Assembly: GCA_021790695.1 (NCBI GenBank)
Contig: JAJYGJ010000018.1
Location: forward strand, 1-7,504
DNA length: 7,504 nucleotides
DNA from: Nitrospirota bacterium
GTDB lineage: Bacteria; Nitrospirota; Thermodesulfovibrionia; Thermodesulfovibrionales; JdFR-88
Direction: 5' to 3'
Shown piece after piece: positions 1 through 5,688 of the stretch (positions are counted from its first letter, which is position 1; every line of letters begins with the position of its first letter). The notes below the pieces were generated by a model. That model searched no databases. It was not told the DNA's origin and worked only from the letters and a program-made list of their open reading frames with translations. Position numbers and translations under genes: made by a program.

Positions 1-220
1 TGAAATTCATTTGGGTATCTTTGATTTTAACTTATCGAGGTCTTTTCAGTCGTTTCGGGCCTGACCCCGGCTGCGGGCGGAGGGGGGAATTGTTTGAAAA
101 GTCATGCCCTTTTGTGGCATACTATAGCGCCGCGAGTGGATGTCTCCGCCGGGCCGCGATGAGCATGCGAGCATCCTCAGGGATGGTCCCGCGTCAGGAT
201 TTCCGCCGGGATATTCGAAT
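1..220. other. Leader region with no supportable gene
   Basis: I see no convincing gene here. A 67-codon open frame (21-224, +) has an Arg/Ser/Gly-rich, unstructured-looking product, no ribosome binding site and no recognisable domain. The stretch does hold small symmetrical elements. ATGCC (104-108) and GGCAT (116-120) are inverted with a 7-nt spacer. CATCC (172-176) and GGATG (181-185) are inverted with a TCAG loop. ATTCGAAT (213-220) is an 8-bp palindrome. Any of these could be an operator or a minor hairpin, but none is strong enough to call. The end of an upstream gene cannot be excluded. Confidence 0.4.
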
Positions 221-250
221 TTGAAACAGTCGGGCGTTTTTAATTAATAT
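221..250 (+). promoter_or_regulatory. Candidate sigma-70 promoter of the por operon
   Basis: TTGAAA (221-226; 5 of 6 to the -35 consensus) is followed after 18 nt by TAATAT (245-250; 4 of 6 to the -10). This would place the transcript start near 257 and leave a leader of roughly 38 nt before porG. The -10 zone is AT-rich and other boxes are possible, for example TAAAAT at 263-268, so the exact start is uncertain. It is the only plausible promoter seen directly upstream of the operon. Confidence 0.4.
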
Positions 251-279
251 AAATAGATTACGTAAAATAGATTATACGT
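251..279 (+). repeat. 10-bp direct repeat ahead of porG
   Basis: AAATAGATTA occurs at 251-260 and again at 265-274, a 14-bp period. Each copy is followed by CGT, directly in the first (261-263) and after TA in the second (277-279). The junction also forms the palindrome TTACGTAA (258-265). The repeat lies between the candidate -10 box and the ribosome binding site, where a regulator or a leader structure could act. No known family site is recognised. Confidence 0.5.
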
Positions 280-294
280 GGGGAGGAAGCAATA

Positions 295-870
295 ATGTCC
301 GAAATGATCGAAATCAGATGGCACGGCAGGGGCGGCCAGGGGACTGTGACCGCCGCCAAGGTGCTGGCGGATGCCTGTCTGTCCGGCGGCAGATACGTAC
401 AGGCGTTTCCCGAATACGGCCCGGAGAGGGCGGGCGCGCCCCTGAGGGCGTATAATCGCATAAGCGACCGCGAACTTAGGCTCTATTGCCCCGTCATCAA
501 TCCGGGGTTCATAAGCATTGTGGACGCCACCATCATGGATGCGATGAACCTCGCGGAGGGCGCGACGGAGGACGCCGTCTTCATCGTCAACACCGTGAAG
601 GAGCCCGCCGAGATAAGAAAGGCCCTGGGGGCCTCGGCCACCCAGAAGGTATTCACCGTCGACGCCACGAACATCGCCATCGCCGAGATAGGCAGGCCGC
701 TTCCCAATTCCCCCATGCTGGGCGCGGTCGCCAGGGCGACCGGGCTTGTCGGGCTCGACCACCTCACGGAAGAGGTGAAGAAGAGTTTCGGGAAGAAGTT
801 TTCGGAGAAGATAATAAACGGCAACGTAACGGCCGCCCAGAGGGGATACAAGGAGGTCAGGGAAGGATGA
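295..870 (+). CDS. porG: Pyruvate (2-oxoacid):ferredoxin oxidoreductase, gamma subunit
   Basis: This 191-residue protein is the full usual length for the catalytic gamma subunit of cytoplasmic heterotetrameric 2-oxoacid:ferredoxin oxidoreductases, the domain implicated in CoA handling. The family signature GRGGQG is at residues 11-16 within an RWHGRGGQGTVTA segment. The second signature, FPEYGPER, is at 38-45 and runs on into AGAP. The ATG is preceded by GGGGAGG ending 8 nt upstream, a strong ribosome binding site. It is the first gene of a porGDAB operon, and its stop overlaps the start of the delta gene (ATGA). Pyruvate is the likeliest substrate from the gene order and the alpha subunit motif. 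A 2-oxoisovalerate or other branched 2-oxoacid enzyme is the alternative, since this family does not separate cleanly by sequence alone. Confidence 0.95.
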   Translation: MSEMIEIRWHGRGGQGTVTAAKVLADACLSGGRYVQAFPEYGPERAGAPLRAYNRISDRELRLYCPVINPGFISIVDATIMDAMNLAEGATEDAVFIVNTVKEPAEIRKALGASATQKVFTVDATNIAIAEIGRPLPNSPMLGAVARATGLVGLDHLTEEVKKSFGKKFSEKIINGNVTAAQRGYKEVREG

Positions 871-1154
871 AGAAATGGACGGAGCTTGAGCCCGGCACCG
901 TTATACTCGAGGCGGGCAGTTCGGTCAGATTCAAGACCGGCTCCTGGAGGTCGTTCCGGCCGCGCTGGGTCCCGGAAAACTGCATACAATGCCTCATGTG
1001 CTGGCTTTATTGCCCTGATATGGCAGTGAAAGTGGCTGACGGCAAGGTCGCCGGCTTCGATTACGATTACTGCAAGGGCTGCGGGGTCTGTGCGAAGGAA
1101 TGCCCCGGGAAGCAGGGCAAAAAGGCGATTGTCATGGAAGCGGAGGGCAAATAA
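867..1154 (+). CDS. porD: Pyruvate:ferredoxin oxidoreductase, delta (ferredoxin-like) subunit
   Basis: This 95-residue, 2x[4Fe-4S] ferredoxin-like subunit carries electrons from the TPP site toward external ferredoxin. Two complete CxxCxxCxxxCP motifs are visible: C39, C42, C45, C49 and C69, C72, C75, C79. The N-terminal half has the WRSFRPRW segment typical of PorD. After the second motif the chain reads GKQGKKAIVME rather than the commoner short CPxxAI ending, a small insertion. The start was chosen at 867 because the ATG overlaps the porG stop (ATGA) and AGGAGGT sits 9 nt upstream (851-857). The frame is open further upstream only as a shadow of porG. The gene is translationally coupled on both sides. 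Confidence 0.95.
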   Translation: MKKWTELEPGTVILEAGSSVRFKTGSWRSFRPRWVPENCIQCLMCWLYCPDMAVKVADGKVAGFDYDYCKGCGVCAKECPGKQGKKAIVMEAEGK

Positions 1155-2350
1155 TGGGCAAGATAGTCGCTGTTACAGGAAACGAGGCCGTAGCGAACGC
1201 TCTCAGGCAGGCCGACCCCGATGTCTGCTCTCTGTACCCGATAACCCCGCAGTCGGACATAGTGCAGCGGTTTTCATCCTTTGTCTCGAACGGGCAGGTG
1301 CGGACTGAACTGCTGAATGCCGAAAGCGAGCACTCGGCCATGTCGGCGGCAATCGGCGCCGCGGCGGCGGGAGGCAGGGTGATAACGGCCACCTCCTCGC
1401 AGGGGCTGGCCCTCATGTGGGAGATGCTTCACATAGCGGCGGGCATGAACATGCCGATAATCATGCCTCTTGTAAACCGGGCGCTCTCCGCCCCCATAAA
1501 CATCCACGGGGACCACTCGGACGGCATGGGCGCCAGGGACACGGGCTGGGTCCAGCTCTGGAGCGAAAGCGCGCAGGAGGCCTACGACAACACCATCATG
1601 GCTTTCCGGATCGGAGAGCACATGGACATAAGGCTGCCGGTGATGGTCTGCATGGACGGCTTCATCGTGAGCCACTCCATCGCCAGGATGGAATACCTGG
1701 AGGACGCGGAGGTGTCCGGCTTCATCGGCCCCTACCAGCCCAAAAATCCTCTTCTCGATATGGAGCACCCGAAGAGTTTCGGCCCGCTGATACTTACCGA
1801 CCTCTATCATGAATACAAGCGTCTCCAGCACGAGATAATGGGCAGGGTCCAGGACGTTGTGCTCCAGGTCTCCGATGAGTTCGCGAAGCTCTCCGGGAGG
1901 CGATACGGGCTGTTCGAGTCATACCGCCTGGAAGACGCGGAGATAGCGCTCGTGATACTCAATTCCGCCGCGGGCACGTCCAAGGACGTGGTGGACGAGT
2001 TTCGGGACAAGGGGATAAAGGCCGGGCTTTTAAAACCCAGGCTCTTCCGGCCTTTCCCTTATGCGGAAGTGGGACAGGCGTTAAAACACCTGAAGGCCGT
2101 CTGCGTAATGGACAGGGCGGACTCCTTCGGCGGATACGGCCCCATGTTCATGGAGATAAGCTCCACCCTCTACCAGGCCGTACAGGCCAACGGTGCCGGC
2201 GCGGGGCCGAAACTCATAAACAAGATATACGGCCTGGGCGGCAGGGACTACATGCCCCACGACGCCGGAAGGGTGCTTGAGGAGCTGCACGAGATAGCCG
2301 GAGGCGCCCCGGTGAGGATCGTCAAAGAATACATAGGAGTGAGGGAATAA
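1154..2350 (+). CDS. porA: Pyruvate:ferredoxin oxidoreductase, alpha subunit
   Basis: This 398-residue alpha subunit carries the pyrimidine-binding (PYR) half of the thiamine diphosphate site followed by a transketolase C-terminal-like domain. Visible family motifs are YPITPQS at 28-34, whose Thr31 is the position known to contact substrate in this family, ESEHSA at 57-62, and the NRALSAPINIHGDHSD block at 108-123 with Arg109. The C-terminal part (about 260-398) includes the RLFRPFP and SFGGYGP segments typical of the family. The start at 1154 overlaps the porD stop (TAATG) and is preceded by GGAGGG (1142-1147, 6 nt spacing). The frame is open 18 codons further upstream, but that part overlaps porD and aligns with nothing. 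YPITPQ is common in pyruvate-type enzymes, which favours PorA over VorA or KorA. Confidence 0.96.
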   Translation: MGKIVAVTGNEAVANALRQADPDVCSLYPITPQSDIVQRFSSFVSNGQVRTELLNAESEHSAMSAAIGAAAAGGRVITATSSQGLALMWEMLHIAAGMNMPIIMPLVNRALSAPINIHGDHSDGMGARDTGWVQLWSESAQEAYDNTIMAFRIGEHMDIRLPVMVCMDGFIVSHSIARMEYLEDAEVSGFIGPYQPKNPLLDMEHPKSFGPLILTDLYHEYKRLQHEIMGRVQDVVLQVSDEFAKLSGRRYGLFESYRLEDAEIALVILNSAAGTSKDVVDEFRDKGIKAGLLKPRLFRPFPYAEVGQALKHLKAVCVMDRADSFGGYGPMFMEISSTLYQAVQANGAGAGPKLINKIYGLGGRDYMPHDAGRVLEELHEIAGGAPVRIVKEYIGVRE

Positions 2351-3319
2351 ATGGAACTTTCAACCAAGGAGCTTTTAAAGTGGTCGGCCGAGGTAAAACT
2401 GAGGCAGAAATCCAAGCAGGAAGACCGTTTTGAACACGGGCACCGGCTGTGCGCCGGCTGCGGCGCGCCCACCGTCGTCAAGATGGTCCTCATGGCCACG
2501 GATTATCCTGTCGTCATCGCCAACGCCACGGGCTGCCTGGAGGTCTCTTCCTGCATCCAGGAGTACACCGCCTGGAGGGTGCCCTGGATACACAGCGCCT
2601 TCGAAAACGCCGCGGCCACCATGGCGGGGGTCGAGACGATGTACAGGGCCCAGCGGAAGGCCGGCAAGTCTTCCCTGCCGGAGAACGTGAAATTCATCGC
2701 GTTCGGCGGCGACGGGGGCACCTATGACATCGGCCTTCAGAGCCTTTCGGGGGCGATGGAGAGGGGCCACGACATGCTCTACGTCTGCTACGACAACGGG
2801 GCCTATATGAACACGGGGATCCAGCGCTCCAGCGCGACCCCCCTTGGGGCGGACACCACCACTGCTCCGGTGGGCAAGGCAAACCCGGGCGGCAAGCCGC
2901 AGGCCAGGAAGGACCTCACCCGCATCATGGCCGCCCACGGCATCCCCTACGCGGCGCAGGCAAGTCCCTCCCACTGGCTGGACCTGATGACAAAGGTGCA
3001 AAAGGCCCATGAGATAAAGGGGCCCAAGTTCATGAATATCATTACCCCCTGCAACCGTGGCTGGAGGACGGCCACCGACAACTCCATAGAGCTTTCGAGG
3101 CTTGCGGTCGAGACCTGTTACTGGCCACTGTACGAAGTGGAAAACGGCCGGCTCCGGGTCACCGTCATACCGGAGGAGAAAAAACCCGCCCAGCTCTTCT
3201 TCAAGCCCCAGGGGCGGTTCAAGCACCTCTTCGCCCCGGAAAACGAGGGGGTCCTGGAGAAGGTCCAGGCCGAAATAGACCGGATATGGGAGCGGCTCCT
3301 GAAGGAATCGGAAAGCTAA
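2351..3319 (+). CDS. porB: Pyruvate:ferredoxin oxidoreductase, beta subunit
   Basis: This 322-residue beta subunit binds the diphosphate end of TPP and the proximal [4Fe-4S] cluster. The Mg-TPP motif is visible as GDG at 120-122 followed by N149 (YDNGAYMNTG), the usual GDG-x26-N spacing. The four cluster cysteines expected from the family are present: C34 and C37 (CAGCGAP), C62 (ATGCLE) and C234 (TPCNRGW). The segment around MNTGIQRSSATP and TTTAPVGK is typical of pyruvate-type beta subunits. The ATG follows the porA stop with no gap, and GGAG (2336-2339) or GAGGG (2341-2345) provides the ribosome binding site. It is the last gene of the operon. The chain ends with a charged helix (about residues 298-322) after the conserved C-terminal region. 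No key residue is missing. Confidence 0.96.
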   Translation: MELSTKELLKWSAEVKLRQKSKQEDRFEHGHRLCAGCGAPTVVKMVLMATDYPVVIANATGCLEVSSCIQEYTAWRVPWIHSAFENAAATMAGVETMYRAQRKAGKSSLPENVKFIAFGGDGGTYDIGLQSLSGAMERGHDMLYVCYDNGAYMNTGIQRSSATPLGADTTTAPVGKANPGGKPQARKDLTRIMAAHGIPYAAQASPSHWLDLMTKVQKAHEIKGPKFMNIITPCNRGWRTATDNSIELSRLAVETCYWPLYEVENGRLRVTVIPEEKKPAQLFFKPQGRFKHLFAPENEGVLEKVQAEIDRIWERLLKESES

Positions 3320-3324
3320 GGCAG

Positions 3325-3357
3325 AAGCAGGGGCAGAGGCCACTTCTGCCCCTGCTT
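3325..3357 (+). terminator. Strong hairpin ending the por operon
   Basis: AAGCAGGGGCAGA (3325-3337) pairs perfectly with TCTGCCCCTGCTT (3345-3357), a 13-bp stem with a 7-nt loop starting 6 nt after the porB stop. The T-tract on the + strand is short (TTT, then GAC), so it may be a weak-tract intrinsic terminator or an mRNA 3' stabiliser. It lies between convergent units (porB and the LuxR pair). On the - strand the T-run (3362-3367) comes before the stem rather than after it, so a role for the LuxR transcript is less likely. Confidence 0.65.
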
Positions 3358-3393
3358 TGACAAAAAAGGCAAGGATTTGCGTGCGACCCGCTC

Positions 3394-4407
3394 TCAGGAG
3401 GGCCGCAACCCCAGCGCTCTCGCCGCAAGCTCGCTTCTGCGCCTTATTTCGAGTTTTCCGAATATATGATGCAGATGGTCCTTGACGGTCTGCTCGCAGA
3501 TGAAAAGCCGCTCCGCGATCTCGCGGTTGGAATGGCCCTGTACTGCCAGCGCCGTTATGTCCTTTTCCCGCCTGCTAAGCCCGAGGTCATCGAGCTTCGA
3601 GTTGAATTTGTGCCTGGGAGGGCAGGGCTCCAGGAGCATTATTTTTACATTGCCACCTTTTTTAAAGGGCATTCCAAACGGCATGGTGCGAATACGGAAC
3701 GCGTGCGGCCCGTTTTTAAAAAAGACCGGCTCCGGGCTTAAGCCGGGATCCGGGATTGACTCCGGCGGAATTTCTTTCAGGGCGCGTCTGGCCGCATCGT
3801 TGACATAGAGCCGCCTGCCGTCTTCGCCAAACACTATAATGCCGATTGGCTCCTTTTCAAGCTCTATCGGGCTCATCATGCGCAGGTTGCGGACGGCCCC
3901 GGCCATGTGTGGAAGGATTATATTCAATATCTTCTTTTCTCGTTCGCCGAAAGCGGCCTCTTTTTTATGCCGGTGAAATCCGCACGTGCCTACCTTGTCC
4001 CCCTGGCACACAAGCGAGGCGGCGAGTATATGGAATATGTTCATGGGGAGGAGGAAATCGCAGGCGAACTCGCTTTGTTTGAAGGTCCGCCCCGGCACGA
4101 TTTCCGTGTTCTGCCCGGCCGTGTTCATGTTCTTATACCAGTTGCACGCAATGAACGGGTCGAGCGCGCCGTAGTAATCCAGATATAAGGCCATGGCGCC
4201 CTCGGCGGCGTTGTAAACCTCGTAGCCGGTGAAATAGTATTCGCCGGTTTCAGGGTCCGTCGGCGCAAAGACCGCGCTGTAGATGCGGATGAAGTCCGTG
4301 AGCTTGTCGCAGACCGTCCGGAACATCGCGTTTGCGTCCGGGACGGAATAGATGATATCTATAATATCCAGGATTTTTTTATAGTCTGATGTGGAAAGAC
4401 GGGCCAT
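3394..4407 (-). CDS. LuxR-type regulator with N-terminal sensor, PAS-like and HTH domains
   Basis: This is a 337-residue transcriptional regulator. The C-terminal LuxR/NarL (GerE) helix-turn-helix spans about 277-337: LSRREKDI, then SNREIAERLFICEQTVKDHL, then IFGKLEIRRRSELA. Residues about 12-175 form a GAF-like sensor of the kind found in LuxR-type regulators, ending in FGEREKKILNIILPHMAGA. Residues about 184-262 look PAS-like (GIIVFGEDGRRLYVNDAARRAL). There is no receiver-domain Asp, so it is not a NarL response regulator. The ligand is unknown. The start at 4407 gives an N-terminus (MARLSTSDYKKIL) matching its upstream paralog. The frame extends to 4512, but that part overlaps the paralog's 3' end. 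Its ribosome binding site is modest (AAAGG, 7 nt away). It lies 26 nt downstream of the paralog with no terminator between, so the two are probably one operon. Confidence 0.9.
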   Translation of the reverse strand: MARLSTSDYKKILDIIDIIYSVPDANAMFRTVCDKLTDFIRIYSAVFAPTDPETGEYYFTGYEVYNAAEGAMALYLDYYGALDPFIACNWYKNMNTAGQNTEIVPGRTFKQSEFACDFLLPMNIFHILAASLVCQGDKVGTCGFHRHKKEAAFGEREKKILNIILPHMAGAVRNLRMMSPIELEKEPIGIIVFGEDGRRLYVNDAARRALKEIPPESIPDPGLSPEPVFFKNGPHAFRIRTMPFGMPFKKGGNVKIMLLEPCPPRHKFNSKLDDLGLSRREKDITALAVQGHSNREIAERLFICEQTVKDHLHHIFGKLEIRRRSELAARALGLRPS

Positions 4408-4433
4408 GGCGGGGCCTTTTTCAAAAATCTTTT

Positions 4434-5192
4434 TTATGCCGGGGCCAGCCCCAGGATTTTTGCCGTCAGTTCGGACCGCCTGCGGACCTTGAGCCTTTCG
4501 AAGATGTCGCACAGGTGGTCTTTCGCCGTTTGCTCTGAGATATAAAGGCGCCGCGCTATCTCACGGTTTGAAAGCCCCATGGCGGCGAGAAACGCGACCT
4601 CCCGCTGCCGGGCGCTCAAAGGAAGGAGGGCCAGCCTGGATTTCATATGTGAGCCGGCAAAAAAACCCTTCGCGATGAAGTCGATGTTCCGGAGCGCCTT
4701 TGCCAGATGGGGCGCCAGGATATCGATGACTTTCTTGTCTCGGCTGGTGAAATCGCGGTCGCTTCTTGCGCGGTGGAAGCCTATCCCGGATGTTTTAAGG
4801 TTGACGCAAAGCTCATAAAAGACGTTGCGCGGCGCAAGGAAGTCCATGCAATATTCGGTCTTGGAATGGCGGGAGGGGGAAATGACGTCCGTGATCCGGG
4901 CGCTGCAGACGTCGTCTCTTTGCGGAAGGCCGGCCAAGACCAAAGGCTGCAGGGCGGCATAATAGGTGCAGAAGGGCAGAAGGTCGCTCGCCGGGACGTT
5001 GTATGTAAAAGAATCCTGCAGGAGGAAGTGGCCGTTTCCGGGATCCAGCGCGAACAGAGCGGCGCTCGGAAAGGCAACGAGCTTTTGAAGCTCTCCGCAG
5101 ACGGCCCGGAACATCGCGGCCCGGTCTGGCACCGAATAAATGACCTCGATGATACCCAGCAGCTTCCTGTAATCTTTCCCGGAAAGCGCCAA
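4434..5192 (-). CDS. LuxR-type regulator with N-terminal sensor domain, TTG start
   Basis: This 252-residue regulator is paralogous to the next gene on the same strand. The N-terminus (MALSGKDYRKLLGIIEVIYSVPD) and the sensor end (FTSRDKKVIDILAPHLAKALRNI) align with the paralog. The chain then passes directly, through about 20 residues, into the LuxR/NarL helix-turn-helix at 192-252 (LSARQREV, SNREIARRLYISEQTAKDHL, RRRSELTAK). The PAS-like segment of the paralog is absent, so it is about 85 residues shorter. The start is TTG, chosen because GGAGGG lies exactly 8 nt upstream, no ATG or GTG lies upstream in frame before a stop, and the paralogs then begin at the same place. The signal sensed is unknown. 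It is probably the first gene of a two-gene operon. Confidence 0.9.
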   Translation of the reverse strand: MALSGKDYRKLLGIIEVIYSVPDRAAMFRAVCGELQKLVAFPSAALFALDPGNGHFLLQDSFTYNVPASDLLPFCTYYAALQPLVLAGLPQRDDVCSARITDVISPSRHSKTEYCMDFLAPRNVFYELCVNLKTSGIGFHRARSDRDFTSRDKKVIDILAPHLAKALRNIDFIAKGFFAGSHMKSRLALLPLSARQREVAFLAAMGLSNREIARRLYISEQTAKDHLCDIFERLKVRRRSELTAKILGLAPA

Positions 5193-5200
5193 AGCGGAGA

Positions 5201-5206
5201 CCCTCC
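5201..5206 (-). promoter_or_regulatory. Ribosome binding site that decides a TTG start
   Basis: On the - strand GGAGGG is followed by 8 nt and then TTG (5192-5190). The good Shine-Dalgarno match and spacing, plus alignment of the two LuxR paralogs at their N-termini, support TTG rather than an internal ATG as the initiation codon. Confidence 0.75.
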
Positions 5207-5225
5207 CTCTTTTTTGGTGCAGAAG

Positions 5226-5254
5226 AATATAACATACCGTCTTTAAAAAATCCT
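5226..5254 (-). promoter_or_regulatory. Candidate extended -10 promoter of the LuxR pair
   Basis: On the - strand TG-T-TATATT (the -10 hexamer occupies 5231 down to 5226) is an extended -10 element with 5 of 6 matches to TATAAT. With a 17-nt spacer the -35 hexamer would be AGGATT (5254 down to 5249), a poor match lying inside the inverted repeat. The transcript would start near 5219 and leave a leader of about 27 nt. A weak -35 overlapped by an operator is what one expects of an activator-dependent promoter. Confidence 0.5.
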
Positions 5255-5268
5255 ACTTTCGTAGGATT
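5249..5268. promoter_or_regulatory. 20-bp perfect inverted repeat, likely LuxR-type operator
   Basis: AATCCTAC (5249-5256) and GTAGGATT (5261-5268) are perfect 8-bp inverted arms around TTTC. The total of 20 bp is the size of known LuxR-family operators. The centre (5258.5) lies about 40 bp upstream of the predicted leftward start and about 43 bp upstream of the predicted rightward start, where LuxR-type activators usually bind. The natural candidates to bind it are the two regulators encoded next door, which is an inference. On the - strand it could also be read as a GAAA-loop hairpin plus six Ts, but no gene to its right on that strand needs such a terminator. Confidence 0.6.
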
Positions 5269-5295
5269 GTAATATCAAAAATGCTTTTTTATACT
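5267..5295 (+). promoter_or_regulatory. Candidate rightward sigma-70 promoter
   Basis: TTGTAA (5267-5272; 4 of 6) and TATACT (5290-5295; 5 of 6) are separated by 17 nt. The transcript would begin near 5302. The -35 box touches the right arm of the 20-bp inverted repeat. Downstream lie a 31-codon ORF and an intrinsic terminator, so this would make a short transcript of about 220 nt. Confidence 0.5.
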
Positions 5296-5345
5296 CTTTA
5301 TGAAAAAAATTTCTGAAGACAGCGTGATCAAAACATGGAGCAAGA

Positions 5346-5441
5346 TTGAGCGTGACGGAAGAGGAAAAACAGAAGATTATCGAGGCCTTGAAAGCCCTGG
5401 AAGGCATAAAGAGGGGATTACTGGAACTGCTCAAGAGATAG
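5346..5441 (+). CDS. Possible 31-residue amphipathic small protein
   Basis: This is a small ORF starting at TTG, with a possible alternative GTG at 5352. The product is rich in Glu, Lys and Leu (VTEEEKQKIIEALKALEGI followed by KRGLLELLKR). Its Ile/Leu residues fall on one face of a predicted helix, so it may be a protein-binding or membrane-associating helix. GGAG (5337-5340) lies 5 nt before the TTG. Its third codon positions are more GC-rich than those of the overlapping 49-codon frame that starts at ATG 5300. A rightward promoter precedes it and an intrinsic terminator follows 33 nt after its stop, which supports a short transcription unit here. I do not recognise a family. The unit could instead be a small RNA, or this could be a remnant. 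Confidence 0.35.
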   Translation: MSVTEEEKQKIIEALKALEGIKRGLLELLKR

Positions 5442-5474
5442 GAGCCTAATCCTCAGGCGGTAAATGAGGGCAAA

Positions 5475-5523
5475 GGCTGCTGCCGGGGCGTGATTCTAAC
5501 CGGAAGTGGCCTTTTTTATTTTT
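5475..5523 (+). terminator. Intrinsic terminator of the small rightward unit
   Basis: GGCTGCTGCCGG (5475-5486) pairs with CCGGAAGTGGCC (5500-5511) across a 13-nt loop. The stem is 12 positions with two G-T wobbles and one G-A mismatch. It is followed at once by TTTTTT (5512-5517), A and TTTTT, a classical U-tract on the + strand. It separates the short unit from the downstream lipoprotein gene. Confidence 0.7.
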
Positions 5524-5688
5524 CAGCTTTTGCCTTTTTTTGCCTGCCGGGGATGCCGCAACGTTTATTGAGGCAGCCCCACAATCCCAAGTTGAAAATG
5601 AAGATCGGGGAAAAAGGGCAGCGGTGCCGGATTCCGGCCAACTGAAGAACGGTTTTTGTCATGGATTTCAAAAGGAGGTTTTTAAAAG
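5524..5688 (+). other. Leader of the lipoprotein gene
   Basis: This stretch is non-coding. It contains a second T-rich run (5534-5540), a small perfect hairpin of GCCGG (5626-5630) and CCGGC (5634-5638), and a near-perfect Shine-Dalgarno AGGAGG (5673-5678) 10 nt before the ATG at 5689. TTGAAA at 5592-5597 has no acceptable -10 partner, so I call no promoter. No riboswitch class is recognised. Confidence 0.4.

Noticed and set aside
115..129. A possible sigma-54 (-24/-12) promoter at TGGCAT...
   Set aside because: The TTGC half is missing and the GG-GC spacing is wrong.
2375..3343. A 322-codon open frame on the - strand opposite porB
   Set aside because: It mirrors porB almost exactly, has no family features, is rich in Pro, Gly, Arg and Ala as expected from reverse reading of GC-rich codons, and conflicts with a gene whose cofactor ligands are all present.
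4408..4512. An upstream extension of the longer LuxR gene to 4512
   Set aside because: It would overlap the 3' end of the upstream paralog by about 79 nt, adds 35 residues without homology to the paralog, and spoils the N-terminal alignment given by the ATG at 4407.
3394..5192. The LuxR proteins as acyl-homoserine-lactone quorum receptors
   Set aside because: A DP pair after tyrosines (YYGALDPF) recalls that domain, but the remaining conserved ligand residues are not evident, the end of the sensor matches GAF-like LuxR regulators, and no synthase gene is present.
5249..5268. The inverted repeat read as a - strand intrinsic terminator
   Set aside because: A GAAA loop and a T-run do follow on that strand, but no - strand gene lies to its right to be terminated, and the position between two promoters fits an operator better. 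It is not fully excluded.
5243..5434. A 63-codon - strand ORF over the intergenic region
   Set aside because: It is Ser/Phe-rich because it reads A-rich + strand sequence backward, overlaps the inverted repeat and the rightward promoter, and has no family resemblance.
5300..5449. A 49-codon ORF from ATG 5300
   Set aside because: It has no Shine-Dalgarno site, its ATG would lie at or before the predicted transcript start, and its third-position composition is AT-rich. The overlapping 31-codon frame fits better.
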